Shown here piece after piece: positions 7,648-15,698 of a stretch of 24,676 nucleotides of DNA (positions within the stretch are counted from its first letter, which is position 1; every line of letters starts with the position of its first letter). Under the pieces are notes generated by a model that saw only the letters and a program-made list of their open reading frames with translations, ran no database searches and was not told the DNA's origin. The position numbers and the translations under genes are program-made. This DNA is from JBGPLH01 sp041486365 [NCBI: Thermodesulfobacteriota bacterium] (GTDB lineage: Bacteria > JAUYMQ01). Where the stretch lies: assembly GCA_041486365.1 (NCBI GenBank), contig JBGPLH010000003.1, forward strand, positions 1 to 24,676, in the 5' to 3' direction.

Positions 7648-9063
7648 TCAGTCCAGCCGCACCTGCTCGAGGTACTTCGGCACCACCGACGTCCAGCCCA
7701 GCTCTCCGCTGATGCCCTGCCGGAGCGATTCCGCGGCCTCGGGCTCGCCGTGCACGACGAGGGCCGCCTCGGGCTCGCGCGGCGCGCCCCGAAGCCAGTC
7801 GAGGATCTCGGCGCGGTCCGCGTGGACGGAGAGCGCGGCGATATCAACGATCTCCGCACGCACCGGCACGTAGCGCCCCAGCATCTTCACGGCCCGCGCG
7901 CCCTCCGCGAGCAGCCGACCGCGCGTCCCCGCCGCCTGGAAACCCACGAGGATCACCGCGCTCCGGTGATCGGGAAGCCGCTGGGCCAGATGATGCAGCA
8001 CGCGGCCACCCGTTGCCATCCCCGATGCGGAGATGATGATCGACGGGAAGCGCTGCGCGTTGATCGCCCTGGACTCCTCCACGCTCTGAACTTCCTTGAG
8101 CTGCCCTGGGTCGAAGGGATCCCCGTCCCCGGCAATCCGCGGGCGCAACTCGGGGCTCCCGGAGGAGAGGGCGTCCCGGTAGACCCTGAGCGCGGCGGAG
8201 GCCATGGGGCTGTCCACGTAGATGGGCAGGCGGGGCACCGCGTTCTGCCGGATCATGCGGCGCAGGTGGAAGAGGACGACCTCCGTCCGGTCCACGGCGA
8301 AGGAGGGGATCACCACGGTCCCGCCCCGCTCGGCGGTGCGGGTGATCGCCTCCGCGAATCGCAGGAGGGCTGCCGTCTCGTCCTCGTGCCGCCGATCGCC
8401 GTAGGTCGACTCCGTGACGATGAAGTCCGCCTCGGGGATCGGCGCCGGAGGCTTGAAGATCGGGTGGTTCTGACGCCCGAGATCTCCCGAGAAAACGATC
8501 CGCCGCGGGGCGGGCCCATCGAGCGTGAGCAGCACCGACGCGGATCCGAGGATGTGCCCCGCCGGCTGGAACGACGCCCGCACCCCCGGCGCGATCTCGA
8601 GGGGCGCCCCGAAGGGAACCGCCTTGAATCGCTCGAGCGCCCCCTGGGCGTCCTCTTCCGTGAAGAGCGGGAGCGCCGGCTCATGTTTGGAGAATCCCTT
8701 CCGGTTCGCGTAGGCCGCGTCCTCCTCCTGAATGCGTCCCGAGTCGGGGAGGACGATCCGCGAGAGCGCTTCGGTGCCCTCCGTGGAGAAGATCGACCCC
8801 CGGAACCCGTCGCGCCAGAGCGCCGGCAGGTAGCCCGAGTGATCGACGTGGGCATGGGTCAGGACGACGGCGTCGATCGCCGCGGGATCGACCGGGAAGG
8901 GATCCCAGTTGCGCAGCCGAAGCGCCTTGAGGCCCTGGAAGAGCCCGCAGTCCACGAGCACGCGCGCGCGCGGCGTGTCCAGCAGGAAACGGCTCCCGGT
9001 CACCGTCTCCGTCGCGCCGAGAAAGCGGAGGATCGGGACGGCGGGGCGGCGTCGGTCGGTCAT
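7648..9063 (-). CDS. Metallo-beta-lactamase / beta-CASP RNA-processing nuclease-like protein
   Basis: This 471-residue protein has the metallo-beta-lactamase motif H70-A-H72-V-D74-H75, further metal-ligand segments PAGHILGSAS and FSGDLG, the TESTYGDR motif, and the C-terminal SVHAD and VVHGEPEA motifs of the beta-CASP / RNA-specificity (CPSF73, Ysh1-like) group. Members are endo- or exoribonucleases that use two zinc ions. Its ATG overlaps the TGA of the upstream PRPP-synthetase-like gene. The downstream phosphorylase starts 10 nt after its stop. The tight coupling suggests a pathway from RNA to nucleotides to sugar phosphates and bases. Confidence 0.9.
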   Translation of the reverse strand: MTDRRRPAVPILRFLGATETVTGSRFLLDTPRARVLVDCGLFQGLKALRLRNWDPFPVDPAAIDAVVLTHAHVDHSGYLPALWRDGFRGSIFSTEGTEALSRIVLPDSGRIQEEDAAYANRKGFSKHEPALPLFTEEDAQGALERFKAVPFGAPLEIAPGVRASFQPAGHILGSASVLLTLDGPAPRRIVFSGDLGRQNHPIFKPPAPIPEADFIVTESTYGDRRHEDETAALLRFAEAITRTAERGGTVVIPSFAVDRTEVVLFHLRRMIRQNAVPRLPIYVDSPMASAALRVYRDALSSGSPELRPRIAGDGDPFDPGQLKEVQSVEESRAINAQRFPSIIISASGMATGGRVLHHLAQRLPDHRSAVILVGFQAAGTRGRLLAEGARAVKMLGRYVPVRAEIVDIAALSVHADRAEILDWLRGAPREPEAALVVHGEPEAAESLRQGISGELGWTSVVPKYLEQVRLD

Positions 9064-9977
9064 GCCGCGTCTCCCGCGAGGACCCGGGCGACGAGGGGCG
9101 CCACGGGGATCGCGTTGGTGGCATGGGGAATCGTGTCGGTCGAGAGGACGCGACGGATCCCCGCGGCGCGGCAGCGCCCCAGCGCGCCCGGCGCGAAGAT
9201 CGCGTGGACCACGATGGCGTCCACCGTGGCGGCGCCCGCCTTCCTGAGCGCGCGCGCCGCCGCGGCGAGCGTGGCGCCGGAGCTGGCGATGTCGTCGACG
9301 ATCACCGCGCGGCGCCAGGCCCGGCGCGCGGCGCCCGGAAGATCGGGGAAATCGATCCGCACGGAGTGGTCCGAGGTGCGCGTCTTGCGCCCCACGACCC
9401 AGGGCAGACCTGCGGCCCGTGCGATGGCGCGCGTCCAGCGGGCTGACTCCTCGTCGGGTCCCGCCAGGAGGCAGCCCCGGGCGTCCTCGAGATGGGCCGC
9501 CACCGCCGGGGCCGCGGAGATCGCCCGGGCGCGGCCCGGCACCACGTCGCCGAGACGCCGCGCCCGGTGGAGATGGGGCTCGATCGTGATCACCCGGTCA
9601 AAACGCTCGCCCAGGAGGGAGCCGATCACACGCTGTGAAACCGGCTCGCCAGCAGCGAAGACGTCGTCCTGGCGCATGTAGGGAAGGTAGGGGGCGACGA
9701 GCGTCACCCGGCGCGCGCCGGCACGGCGAAGCGCGTCGGCGGCCAGCAGCGTCTCGACGATCCTGGCGTTCGGGTCGTGGAGCGAGCGGACGAGCACCGC
9801 CCGGGGCGGCGCGGGGGCCCGGACGTGGAGGAGGCTTTCACCGTCGGGGAAGATGTGGACGCGCACCGGCGCCGAAGCAAGACCCGCCGCGCGGGCGAGC
9901 CCCAGGGCGAAGGAGCGCGCGTCGGGGAAGTAGTGGACCATCGCCACCGGGCGGATCCGGACGGGCCGGCGGCTCAT
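9060..9977 (-). CDS. Ribose-phosphate pyrophosphokinase (PRPP synthetase)-like protein
   Basis: The 305-residue protein is near the usual Prs length of about 310. Recognisable segments are FPDGESLLHV (Prs FxDGE), SLHDPNARIVETLLAADALR, APYLPYMRQD (the ATP-site Y-x-R-Q-D) and the PRPP-binding loop VIVDDIASSGATL. It would make PRPP and AMP from ribose-5-phosphate and ATP. The sequence is divergent from housekeeping Prs, so it is probably an accessory paralogue. It overlaps both neighbours by 4 nt (kinase stop/start at 9974-9977, nuclease at 9060-9063), placing it under the same transcript as the globin kinase. An internal Met13 (MVHYFPD) is a possible alternative start. Confidence 0.85.
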   Translation of the reverse strand: MSRRPVRIRPVAMVHYFPDARSFALGLARAAGLASAPVRVHIFPDGESLLHVRAPAPPRAVLVRSLHDPNARIVETLLAADALRRAGARRVTLVAPYLPYMRQDDVFAAGEPVSQRVIGSLLGERFDRVITIEPHLHRARRLGDVVPGRARAISAAPAVAAHLEDARGCLLAGPDEESARWTRAIARAAGLPWVVGRKTRTSDHSVRIDFPDLPGAARRAWRRAVIVDDIASSGATLAAAARALRKAGAATVDAIVVHAIFAPGALGRCRAAGIRRVLSTDTIPHATNAIPVAPLVARVLAGDAA

Positions 9978-11656
9978 CCCCTCGACCGACGCGCGACGTC
10001 GGCGGCGCCCACGGGGATCTCCAGCGTAAGCGTGGTCCCCTTCCCTTCCGCGCTCGACACGTCCACATGCCCGCCGTGCTGCTGGATGATCCCCTCGACG
10101 ATGTTGAGGCCCATGCCCGTCCCCTTGGACTTCGTCGTGAAGAACAGCTCGAAGACGTTGACCCCCGGCGGGATGCCCGGGCCGGTGTCGCTCACCTCGA
10201 TCCGCACGTTGCCGTTCGCGCGGCGCGTGCGCACGCGCAGCGTCCCGCCCTCGGGCATCACGTCGAGCGCGTTGGTCACCACGTTCATCAGGGCCTGCTT
10301 CACCTTGTCATGGTCCGCCTGCGCGATGGGGACGCCCGGGTCGAAGTCGCGCTCGATCCGCACGCCCTGCCGCTCGGCCCGCAGCTCCTCGAGCTGGAGC
10401 ACCTGGTCGACGACCGCCTGCACCGACACGGGACCTCGCCGCAGGTCGCCCGGGCGGGCGAGCAGCAGGAAGTCGTTCACCAGCTCGTTCAGCCGGGTCA
10501 CCTCGCTGCGGATGCTCCCGATGGCGCGCTGCATGCTGGGGCGAAGATCCCCCTCCGCGTCGGAGGCCCGGCGGTCGAGGAGCGTGAGGTACAGCTCCAT
10601 GGCGTTCAGCGGGTTGCGCACCTCGTGGGCCAGGATCGCCGCGAGCTGCCCCACGGCGGCGAGCTTCTGCGCCTGGTGCACCTGTCGCGTCATCCGGTTG
10701 CGCTCGGTCACGTCCCGCAGCCACACCCGGAGCGGAGAGCCGGGCACATGCGCCTCCACGACGATCGCGGAGGCCTCCGCCTCCACGCGCTGGCCGTCCT
10801 TCGCGGCGAGCACGATCTCGAAATGGTGGGAGCCCGCCTTCCGCGCCCGCACGATTTCCTTCAGGTAGGTGTCCCGCTGCTCGGGGGCCACGATCACGTC
10901 GTGCGTCTTGCCGATCAGCTCCTCGCGTTCGTAGCCGAGACGCTCGACGAGCGTGCGGTTGAGCGACTCGAACCGCCCGTCCGGCTCCACCTGGTAGATC
11001 AGGCTCGGGCTCTGCTCGATCGTGCTGCGGTAGCGCGTCTCCGACGAGGCCAGCGCACGGGTGCGCTCCTGCACGCGCACGTCGAGCTCCTGGTTGAGCC
11101 GTTCCAGCTCCCGGTTGGACCAGCGCAGCTTTTCCTCGGAGGCGAGGATGTAGGACTCCATGGCGAGCTGCATGTCGATATTCAGGACCTTGTGCAGGGC
11201 CATGACGGCCGCAGACCCGCGCTCCGGGTCGTCGGAGAAATGATCGATGATGGGGGGGGTGAGGAGCGAGATGTAGAGCGCGTAGGCGCCGAGATACCAC
11301 TTGGGACGCAGCCGGATCCGCTCGTGGGTGAACCCGATCCGCAGCCGGCTCTCGTAGTGGTCCGGGCCGTACTCACCCGAGAAGAGGCTGACGAGGTACT
11401 CGCGCTGGGCGATCAGCAGGCGCATGCGCACCTCCTCGTCGGCCAGCAGTGCGCGCGTGTCGCCGAACTTGAGGAGGTGCTCGTAGAAGTTCTGGACGAA
11501 GGCGTCGGCGAAGGGCTCGATGACCGGCCGGAGGTCCCGGAGAAGGGCGCATTCCTGCTCGGTGAGACGGACGAAGGACGCCCGCTCCGCGCGCTCCGCC
11601 GCGCCGTAGCCGATCCCCTCGGCAAACCCCCTCTTCGTGGGGTCGATCTCGCTCAT
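9974..11656 (-). CDS. Globin-coupled sensor histidine kinase (protoglobin-PAS-HisKA-HATPase)
   Basis: I chose the ATG at 11656 because GGGAG precedes it by 7 nt; in-frame ATGs at 11698 and 11722 have weaker sites. The 560-residue protein is soluble, with no membrane segment. Residues about 25-165 are a protoglobin-type heme domain; H111 in IGFTHERIRLRPKWY is the likely proximal heme ligand. A coiled-coil-like linker (about 172-205) leads to a PAS domain (about 206-320). The HisKA domain follows, with phospho-acceptor H344 in AHEVRNPLNA. The ATPase domain has the N-box N458/N462, DTGPGIP (490-496) and GTGMGLNIV. It should sense O2, NO or CO and phosphorylate a response regulator; the NtrC-type regulator at 15695-17095 is the only one in the window. 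It is co-transcribed with the nucleotide genes downstream. Confidence 0.92.
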   Translation of the reverse strand: MSEIDPTKRGFAEGIGYGAAERAERASFVRLTEQECALLRDLRPVIEPFADAFVQNFYEHLLKFGDTRALLADEEVRMRLLIAQREYLVSLFSGEYGPDHYESRLRIGFTHERIRLRPKWYLGAYALYISLLTPPIIDHFSDDPERGSAAVMALHKVLNIDMQLAMESYILASEEKLRWSNRELERLNQELDVRVQERTRALASSETRYRSTIEQSPSLIYQVEPDGRFESLNRTLVERLGYEREELIGKTHDVIVAPEQRDTYLKEIVRARKAGSHHFEIVLAAKDGQRVEAEASAIVVEAHVPGSPLRVWLRDVTERNRMTRQVHQAQKLAAVGQLAAILAHEVRNPLNAMELYLTLLDRRASDAEGDLRPSMQRAIGSIRSEVTRLNELVNDFLLLARPGDLRRGPVSVQAVVDQVLQLEELRAERQGVRIERDFDPGVPIAQADHDKVKQALMNVVTNALDVMPEGGTLRVRTRRANGNVRIEVSDTGPGIPPGVNVFELFFTTKSKGTGMGLNIVEGIIQQHGGHVDVSSAEGKGTTLTLEIPVGAADVARRSRG

Positions 11657-11732
11657 GAGAAGGCTCCCGCCGGAAGGCGTGAGCCAGAAGTCTATCATGG
11701 GTCCGCCGGCCTCACACGGCACGGGCCGCCGC

Positions 11733-12668
11733 CTATCCCTCTCGCGACGTCCGGATTTCCTCGTTCACCTCGGCGACGAGCGACTCCGGCTCGACGCCGT
11801 GAATCTCCGCGGCCCGGCGCAGCGTCTCCGCAGCCAGGCCTGGGCACGTCAGGGTCTCCGTCCCGAACCGCCTTGCCAGCACGGCTTTCGCGGCCGGCCA
11901 GGCGCGGATCAGGTCGCCCACGCCCGAGTCCAGACGCACGGGCCCGTCCCCGCCGGGCGGGACCTCCGCGGCGGGGGGCCGGCCCTGGATGCGGCCCGGG
12001 CCCGGGAACTCGCCATCAATCACCGGGAGGGGAATCTCCCCGGCCGCCACGTGACGATCGAGCGCGGCGACGAACGCCTCCGCGTTCACCCTGTGGATCC
12101 GGCACGCCTTCTCCACGCTGACGAGCCTGGCGAAGGTGGCGCGGGCAACCGGGTTGGCGAGGGCAGTGAAGCCCCAGGCCTTGAAGATCTCGAGCGTCGA
12201 GGGCCAGCGGTCGAGCACTTCCGACACCTTCATTTCGCGGCGCGCCTTCCCCGCGATCTCGGAGACCTTCTCACGCCGGAGCACGGGGAACGCGTTGAAC
12301 ACGAAGATCCAGATCCCGAGCATGGCCAGCGTCGCGAACAGGGGGAAGATCGGGAGCCCCGCGTTCGTGATTCCCGCGGCGGCGAGCGCCCGCGTTCCGA
12401 GCATCCCCAGGAGCCCCACGTTCGCGAGCCAGAAGTGCGCGCCGATGAGCCGGGGGTGCCGCACGGGCCTGCCGGCGAAGCGCGGGAGCACGTGGTAGGC
12501 GACGCCCGAGATCATCATCGTCACGAAGCCGAGAAGATTCAGGTGGATGTGGACGTAGCGCCACGAGAAGCGGTTGAGCGCGTCCGCGCCCATGAGGGCG
12601 CCGAGCGTGGTCCCGATCGCTAGGTAGACCAGGCTCACCTGGACGAAGAGCCTCGGATAGACGTCCAT
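11733..12668 (-). CDS. Four-helix heme-copper-oxidase subunit I-like membrane protein with C-terminal DUF1858-type domains
   Basis: The 311-residue protein has four predicted membrane helices in residues 1-130. His residues sit at the helix ends in RYVHIHLNLLGF and GVAYHVLPRF, as in truncated NorB/CcoN-like proteins linked to nitrogen-oxide metabolism. The remaining half is soluble and holds two helical repeats: about 147-210 (VSEVLDRWPSTLEIFKAWGF, then ending near AALDRHV) and about 243-305. The second ends ETLRRAAEIHGVEPESLVAEVNEEI and contains TCPG, which fits DUF1858 well. It is too short to be a working oxidase. A role as a heme-bearing sensor or as an accessory to NO/O2 metabolism is inferred. 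It follows the scdA-N-like gene by 33 nt and precedes the globin kinase. Confidence 0.8.
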   Translation of the reverse strand: MDVYPRLFVQVSLVYLAIGTTLGALMGADALNRFSWRYVHIHLNLLGFVTMMISGVAYHVLPRFAGRPVRHPRLIGAHFWLANVGLLGMLGTRALAAAGITNAGLPIFPLFATLAMLGIWIFVFNAFPVLRREKVSEIAGKARREMKVSEVLDRWPSTLEIFKAWGFTALANPVARATFARLVSVEKACRIHRVNAEAFVAALDRHVAAGEIPLPVIDGEFPGPGRIQGRPPAAEVPPGGDGPVRLDSGVGDLIRAWPAAKAVLARRFGTETLTCPGLAAETLRRAAEIHGVEPESLVAEVNEEIRTSREG

Positions 12669-12701
12669 CGTGCTCCATTCCCCTTCGAGAACGTGGCGGG
12701 A

Positions 12702-12932
12702 TCAGAAATGCCGATCGATCTCCCTGGACAGGCGCTCCGCCTCCTCGGCTTCCCGGCGGATCTCCTCCAGAAGGGCAAATACGTCGAAGCCGCGATGCTC
12801 GCCCATCTGGGCGAGCGTGTGCTCCCCGCCGCAACAGGCGTCGATCCCCCGTCGCTTGAACACCGACACCGACGTGGGAACCCGCCGCACCACCTCGTTC
12901 AGGGTCATGCTCTCGTCGATCGGGACCGCCAT
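12702..12932 (-). CDS. ScdA/RIC N-terminal domain (DUF542) protein
   Basis: This small protein has 76 residues. The ATG at 12932 has AAGGA about 7 nt upstream. TLNEVVRRVPTSVSVFKRRG followed by IDACCGGEHTL is the signature of the N-terminal domain of the RIC/ScdA/YtfE di-iron proteins that repair Fe-S clusters damaged by NO or oxidants. The conserved DxCCGG cysteines are present (C33, C34). The C-terminal hemerythrin-like domain of full RIC proteins is missing, so it is a stand-alone domain. The frame stays open further upstream to 13502, but that stretch runs through the terminator-like hairpin and into the CBS gene, so it is not coding. It is the first gene of the run that continues to the oxidase-like protein and the globin kinase. 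Confidence 0.82.
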   Translation of the reverse strand: MAVPIDESMTLNEVVRRVPTSVSVFKRRGIDACCGGEHTLAQMGEHRGFDVFALLEEIRREAEEAERLSREIDRHF

Positions 12933-12988
12933 CCTCCATTCCTTCCCGGCCGCGCGCGCGCTCTGCGCGGACGCATAAATGGATCGAA

Positions 12989-13014
12989 GGCGGCCTCCCT
13001 TTCGGAAGGCCGCC
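12989..13014 (-). terminator. Hairpin, probable intrinsic terminator after the CBS gene
   Basis: GGCGGCCT (12989-12996) and AGGCCGCC (13007-13014) form an 8-bp GC stem. In the minus direction the stem is followed by TTCGATCCATTTATG, only a weak U-tract. It lies in the 152-nt gap between the CBS gene stop and the scdA-N-like start, and could terminate or attenuate readthrough. I found no clear promoter in the rest of the gap. Confidence 0.5.
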
Positions 13015-13084
13015 CCCTCCACTCCCGGCGCCGAGGCACCCCTCGCGGGTCCTTCCCGGAAGGCGGCGCGGGATGTTCGTGGCT

Positions 13085-13540
13085 CTAGGGCGCTCCGCTC
13101 GCCGCCGGCGCCATCGCGAGCGGCCGTTGATCCAACAGGTTGGCCAGTGCCCAGAGGATATCCGTCTGCGTCACGATGCCGATCACCTTGCCCTCGTCCA
13201 CCACCGGGAGGGCGCTGATCCGCCGCTCGAGCATCACGCGGGCGGCCTCGGTCACGGAGTGGTAGGGTCCGATCGACACGGGATCCGATGCCATCGCTTC
13301 CTCCACCCGTACGCGATCGAGAAGCGCCGCATAGTTTCCCATGCCGGCGAAGGGGACGGGCGGCGGGAGATACACGCGCAGGTAGCGATCGCTCAGGATC
13401 CCGATGAGCCGGTCGCCGCTCAGCACGGGCACGTGACGAATTCGGCGGCTCTCCATGAGGCCGAAGGCGCGACGCAGCCGGTCGCTCCCCTGGAGCGTCC
13501 ACACCGGCGTCGTCATCACGTTCAGCACCGCAATGTCCAC
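13085..13540 (-). CDS. Tandem CBS-domain protein
   Basis: The GTG at 13540 has GGGAGG with a 5-nt spacer; an in-frame ATG at 13567 has a poorer site but is possible. The 151-residue protein consists of two CBS motifs: the first with NVMTTPVWTL and RRIRHVPVLSGDRLIGILSD, the second with EEAMASDPVSIG and RRISALPVVDEGKVIGIVTQ TD. Stand-alone CBS pairs bind adenine nucleotides (AMP, ATP, SAM or NAD) and act as energy sensors. The gene follows the ferritin-like gene closely and probably shares its sigma-54-type promoter. A second, different CBS-pair protein is encoded at 18584. The terminator-like hairpin follows. Confidence 0.85.
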   Translation of the reverse strand: MDIAVLNVMTTPVWTLQGSDRLRRAFGLMESRRIRHVPVLSGDRLIGILSDRYLRVYLPPPVPFAGMGNYAALLDRVRVEEAMASDPVSIGPYHSVTEAARVMLERRISALPVVDEGKVIGIVTQTDILWALANLLDQRPLAMAPAASGAP

Positions 13541-13571
13541 CACAACCTCCCGTGTCCCGACGACCATCGCC

Positions 13572-14549
13572 TCAAGCCGACGCCGGCAGGTGTTCGAACT
13601 CGAGCACGCCGAGGGCCTCGTAATGCGGGCGCAGCCGCTCGGGCAGGAGCCCCACCTGCTTCAGATTGGGGATCAACGTGCTGAACAGCTCCTTGCGGAA
13701 CACCTTCCGGATCGGCGACTGCAGAACGGCTTCCCGGAGCCCCTTGATGTCCGTGAAGCCGAGCTCCTCGTAAACCGGCTGCGCGAAGAAGCCGTCGTGC
13801 ATGAGCACGCAGGCCTGGTAGGCGATGTCCTCGAGGTCGCGCTTGAAGCCTTCGGCCATGTCCTTCACGTCGTGCTTCAGGCTCAGGACGCCGAACGCCA
13901 CGTGCCGCGCCTCGTCGAGCCGCACGTGCTTCACGATGTCCCGGATCAACGGATCGACCGCGGACACGTGGATCGTGGTGAAGGCCGCCATGGCGAGGCT
14001 CTCCACCATGAGCTGCATGCCGAGCACCTTCACCTGCCAGGCCTCGTTCGAGAGGATCATCTGCAGCACGTTGTGCAGGTCCGGATCGATCGGGTACTCC
14101 TTGCGGAGCTTCTCGTTGAGGTACCGGTGGAACACCTCGACGTGCCGCCCCTCGTCCATGACCTGCGTGGAGGCGTAGAGCTTCGCCTCGATGTCGGGCA
14201 CGCTGTCGACGAGCTGGCCGCAGGTGAGCAGAGCGCCCTGCTCGCCGTGGAGGAACTGCGAGAGCCCCCAGCAGGACTCGAAGTAATTGAGCTTCGCGCG
14301 GGTTTTCTCGTCGAGCTTCTCCCACAGCGGCGTGCCGAAGATCGCGATCCGCTCGTACTGGAGGATCCCCTTCTCCACGTCCACGTTCATCGACCAATCG
14401 ATGTCCGTCGACGCGTTCCACTGGTTCAGCTTGGCCTTCTCGTACAGCGCGAGCAGATCGCTCCGGAGGCCGTGGTAGTCGTAGTTGAGAACCGAGTGAA
14501 CGGTGGAAGCGATGTCCTCTCGCACAACCGGCGTGCCCGTCTCCAGCAT
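13572..14549 (-). CDS. Ferritin-like diiron protein (RNR-R2/AurF-type oxygenase-like)
   Basis: The ATG at 14549 has GGGGAG at a 6-nt spacing; the in-frame ATG at 14570 lacks one. The 325-residue all-helical protein carries diiron ligand motifs: E103 in LHGEQGALL, E133-x-x-H136 in DEGRHVEVFH, an E in MVESLAMAAF, and a second DExxH-like motif in VRLDEARHVAFG. LNQWNASTDIDW near the N-terminus is typical of ferritin-like oxygenases and R2-like proteins. It probably activates O2, oxidises a substrate or scavenges oxygen; the substrate is unknown. It has its own upstream sigma-54-type promoter at 14639-14654, and is followed by a CBS-pair gene. Confidence 0.8.
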   Translation of the reverse strand: MLETGTPVVREDIASTVHSVLNYDYHGLRSDLLALYEKAKLNQWNASTDIDWSMNVDVEKGILQYERIAIFGTPLWEKLDEKTRAKLNYFESCWGLSQFLHGEQGALLTCGQLVDSVPDIEAKLYASTQVMDEGRHVEVFHRYLNEKLRKEYPIDPDLHNVLQMILSNEAWQVKVLGMQLMVESLAMAAFTTIHVSAVDPLIRDIVKHVRLDEARHVAFGVLSLKHDVKDMAEGFKRDLEDIAYQACVLMHDGFFAQPVYEELGFTDIKGLREAVLQSPIRKVFRKELFSTLIPNLKQVGLLPERLRPHYEALGVLEFEHLPASA

Positions 14550-14638
14550 TTGAATCTCCCCGGGGGTCATCTCGATGGCCGTCGCGCCTTTCCCGTCCCG
14601 GCGCTGGGCCCTGCTTCCAGGAACCTGGCCGGAGGGGT

Positions 14639-14654
14639 TGCAACGCCTGTGCCA
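14639..14654 (-). promoter_or_regulatory. Sigma-54 (-24/-12) promoter before the ferritin-like gene
   Basis: The minus strand reads TGGCACAGGCGTTGCA, one mismatch from TGGCACG-N4-TTGCW, with GG and GC exactly 10 nt apart. The predicted start of transcription is near 14628, about 80 nt before the ATG at 14549. The site lies in the 225-nt intergenic gap 14550-14774, which contains no gene. It is the best match of the four. Confidence 0.72.
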
Positions 14655-14774
14655 GCGAGGAATTCCGCGCAGTTCGGGGGGATCCGGTGAGAGCGCCGCT
14701 GCAGGAGATGCGTGAACGGATTGGAAGGACGTTCAGTTTTGCAAGGCATGCAGCCTGCGCGCGGACGAAAAGCG

Positions 14775-15698
14775 TCACCGCGCGGAGGGCTTCCAGTCGA
14801 GGGGCTTCACGGCAAGGACCGGGCAGGGGGCCGAGCACAGGAGGCCCTGCGTCGTGGTGCCCAGCACGAAGCGGCGGAGGCCGCCCGCTCCGTGGGTCGC
14901 CACCACGATGGCGCCGGCGCCGAAGGCGCTCGCCGCGCGGCACAGCTCGCGCACCGGATCGCCGGCGACGACACGGCTCGTGATCTTCAGGCCCGCGCGC
15001 GCCATGGTCTTCGCGCGGGGTTTCAGGCGCTCGAGCAGGCGGCGACGCTCCCCCGCGATCGCGGCGGGATCGGGGGTGACGGGGAAGCCGAGGCCGCCCA
15101 GGTAGCGCAGCGCCCGGAGATCGATCACGTGGAGGAGGAGCACACGCATCCCGGCGTGATGGGGAAAGGATGCCGCCGCGCGGAGGGCCTGGTCGCTCCC
15201 GCGGGAGAAATCGTCGGCCACGAGTACCCGGCGAAGGGCGGGTGAGGGGCCGCGGGTGACGAGCACGGGGATCGGGACGTGCATCACCACCTCGGAAGCG
15301 ACGCTTCCGGGCATCACGCCGCGGACGCCGCCGTAGCCCCGGGTCCCCATCACCACCAGATCGGAGCCGAGCTCGCCGATCAGATTGGGAATCTCCTCCC
15401 CCGGGATTCCGAGCACGAAATGGCGATGGACGGGAACACGGGTGCGGGCGGCGCGGGCGCGCCATTGCTCCAGCGTGGCGCGCGCGCGGTCCACCGCGCC
15501 GCGGCTCGCCCGCCCGCCGTCGCGGACGAAGTCGGCCAGCGCGGCTGTTGCGTTGGAGATTCCCTTGCGGAAGGGATAGACATGGACGACGTCGAGGGTG
15601 CCGCCCGAGGCGCGGGCGAGCCTCGCGGCCATGCGAAGGGCCGACGCGCTCGGGGCAGAGAAATCCACCGGAACGAGGATCCGGTGGAAACCGGTCAT
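14775..15698 (-). CDS. Tandem universal stress protein (two Usp domains)
   Basis: The ATG at 15698 overlaps the TGA of the response-regulator gene by 4 nt. The 307-residue protein has two Usp folds. The first starts HRILVPVDFS and ends with GTRGYGGVRGVMPGSVASEV and VPVPVLVTRG-like sequence. The second starts RRVLVADDFSRGS and ends with THGAGGLRRFVLGTTTQGLL. Both keep the Gly-rich G-x2-G-x9-G-[ST]-like ATP-binding motif, so ATP binding is likely. Tandem Usps accompany low-oxygen and dormancy responses in many bacteria. Translational coupling to the NtrC-type regulator puts it in the same regulatory unit. Confidence 0.9.
   Translation of the reverse strand: MTGFHRILVPVDFSAPSASALRMAARLARASGGTLDVVHVYPFRKGISNATAALADFVRDGGRASRGAVDRARATLEQWRARAARTRVPVHRHFVLGIPGEEIPNLIGELGSDLVVMGTRGYGGVRGVMPGSVASEVVMHVPIPVLVTRGPSPALRRVLVADDFSRGSDQALRAAASFPHHAGMRVLLLHVIDLRALRYLGGLGFPVTPDPAAIAGERRRLLERLKPRAKTMARAGLKITSRVVAGDPVRELCRAASAFGAGAIVVATHGAGGLRRFVLGTTTQGLLCSAPCPVLAVKPLDWKPSAR

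Noticed and set aside
9635-12121. 828-codon plus-strand open frame opposite the PRPP and kinase genes
   Set aside because: High-GC antisense frame; minus-strand HisKA, globin and Prs motifs are unambiguous.
12933-13084. Sigma-54 promoter for the scdA-N-like gene
   Set aside because: Only the bare GG/GC spacing occurs, without TGGCA or TTGC context.
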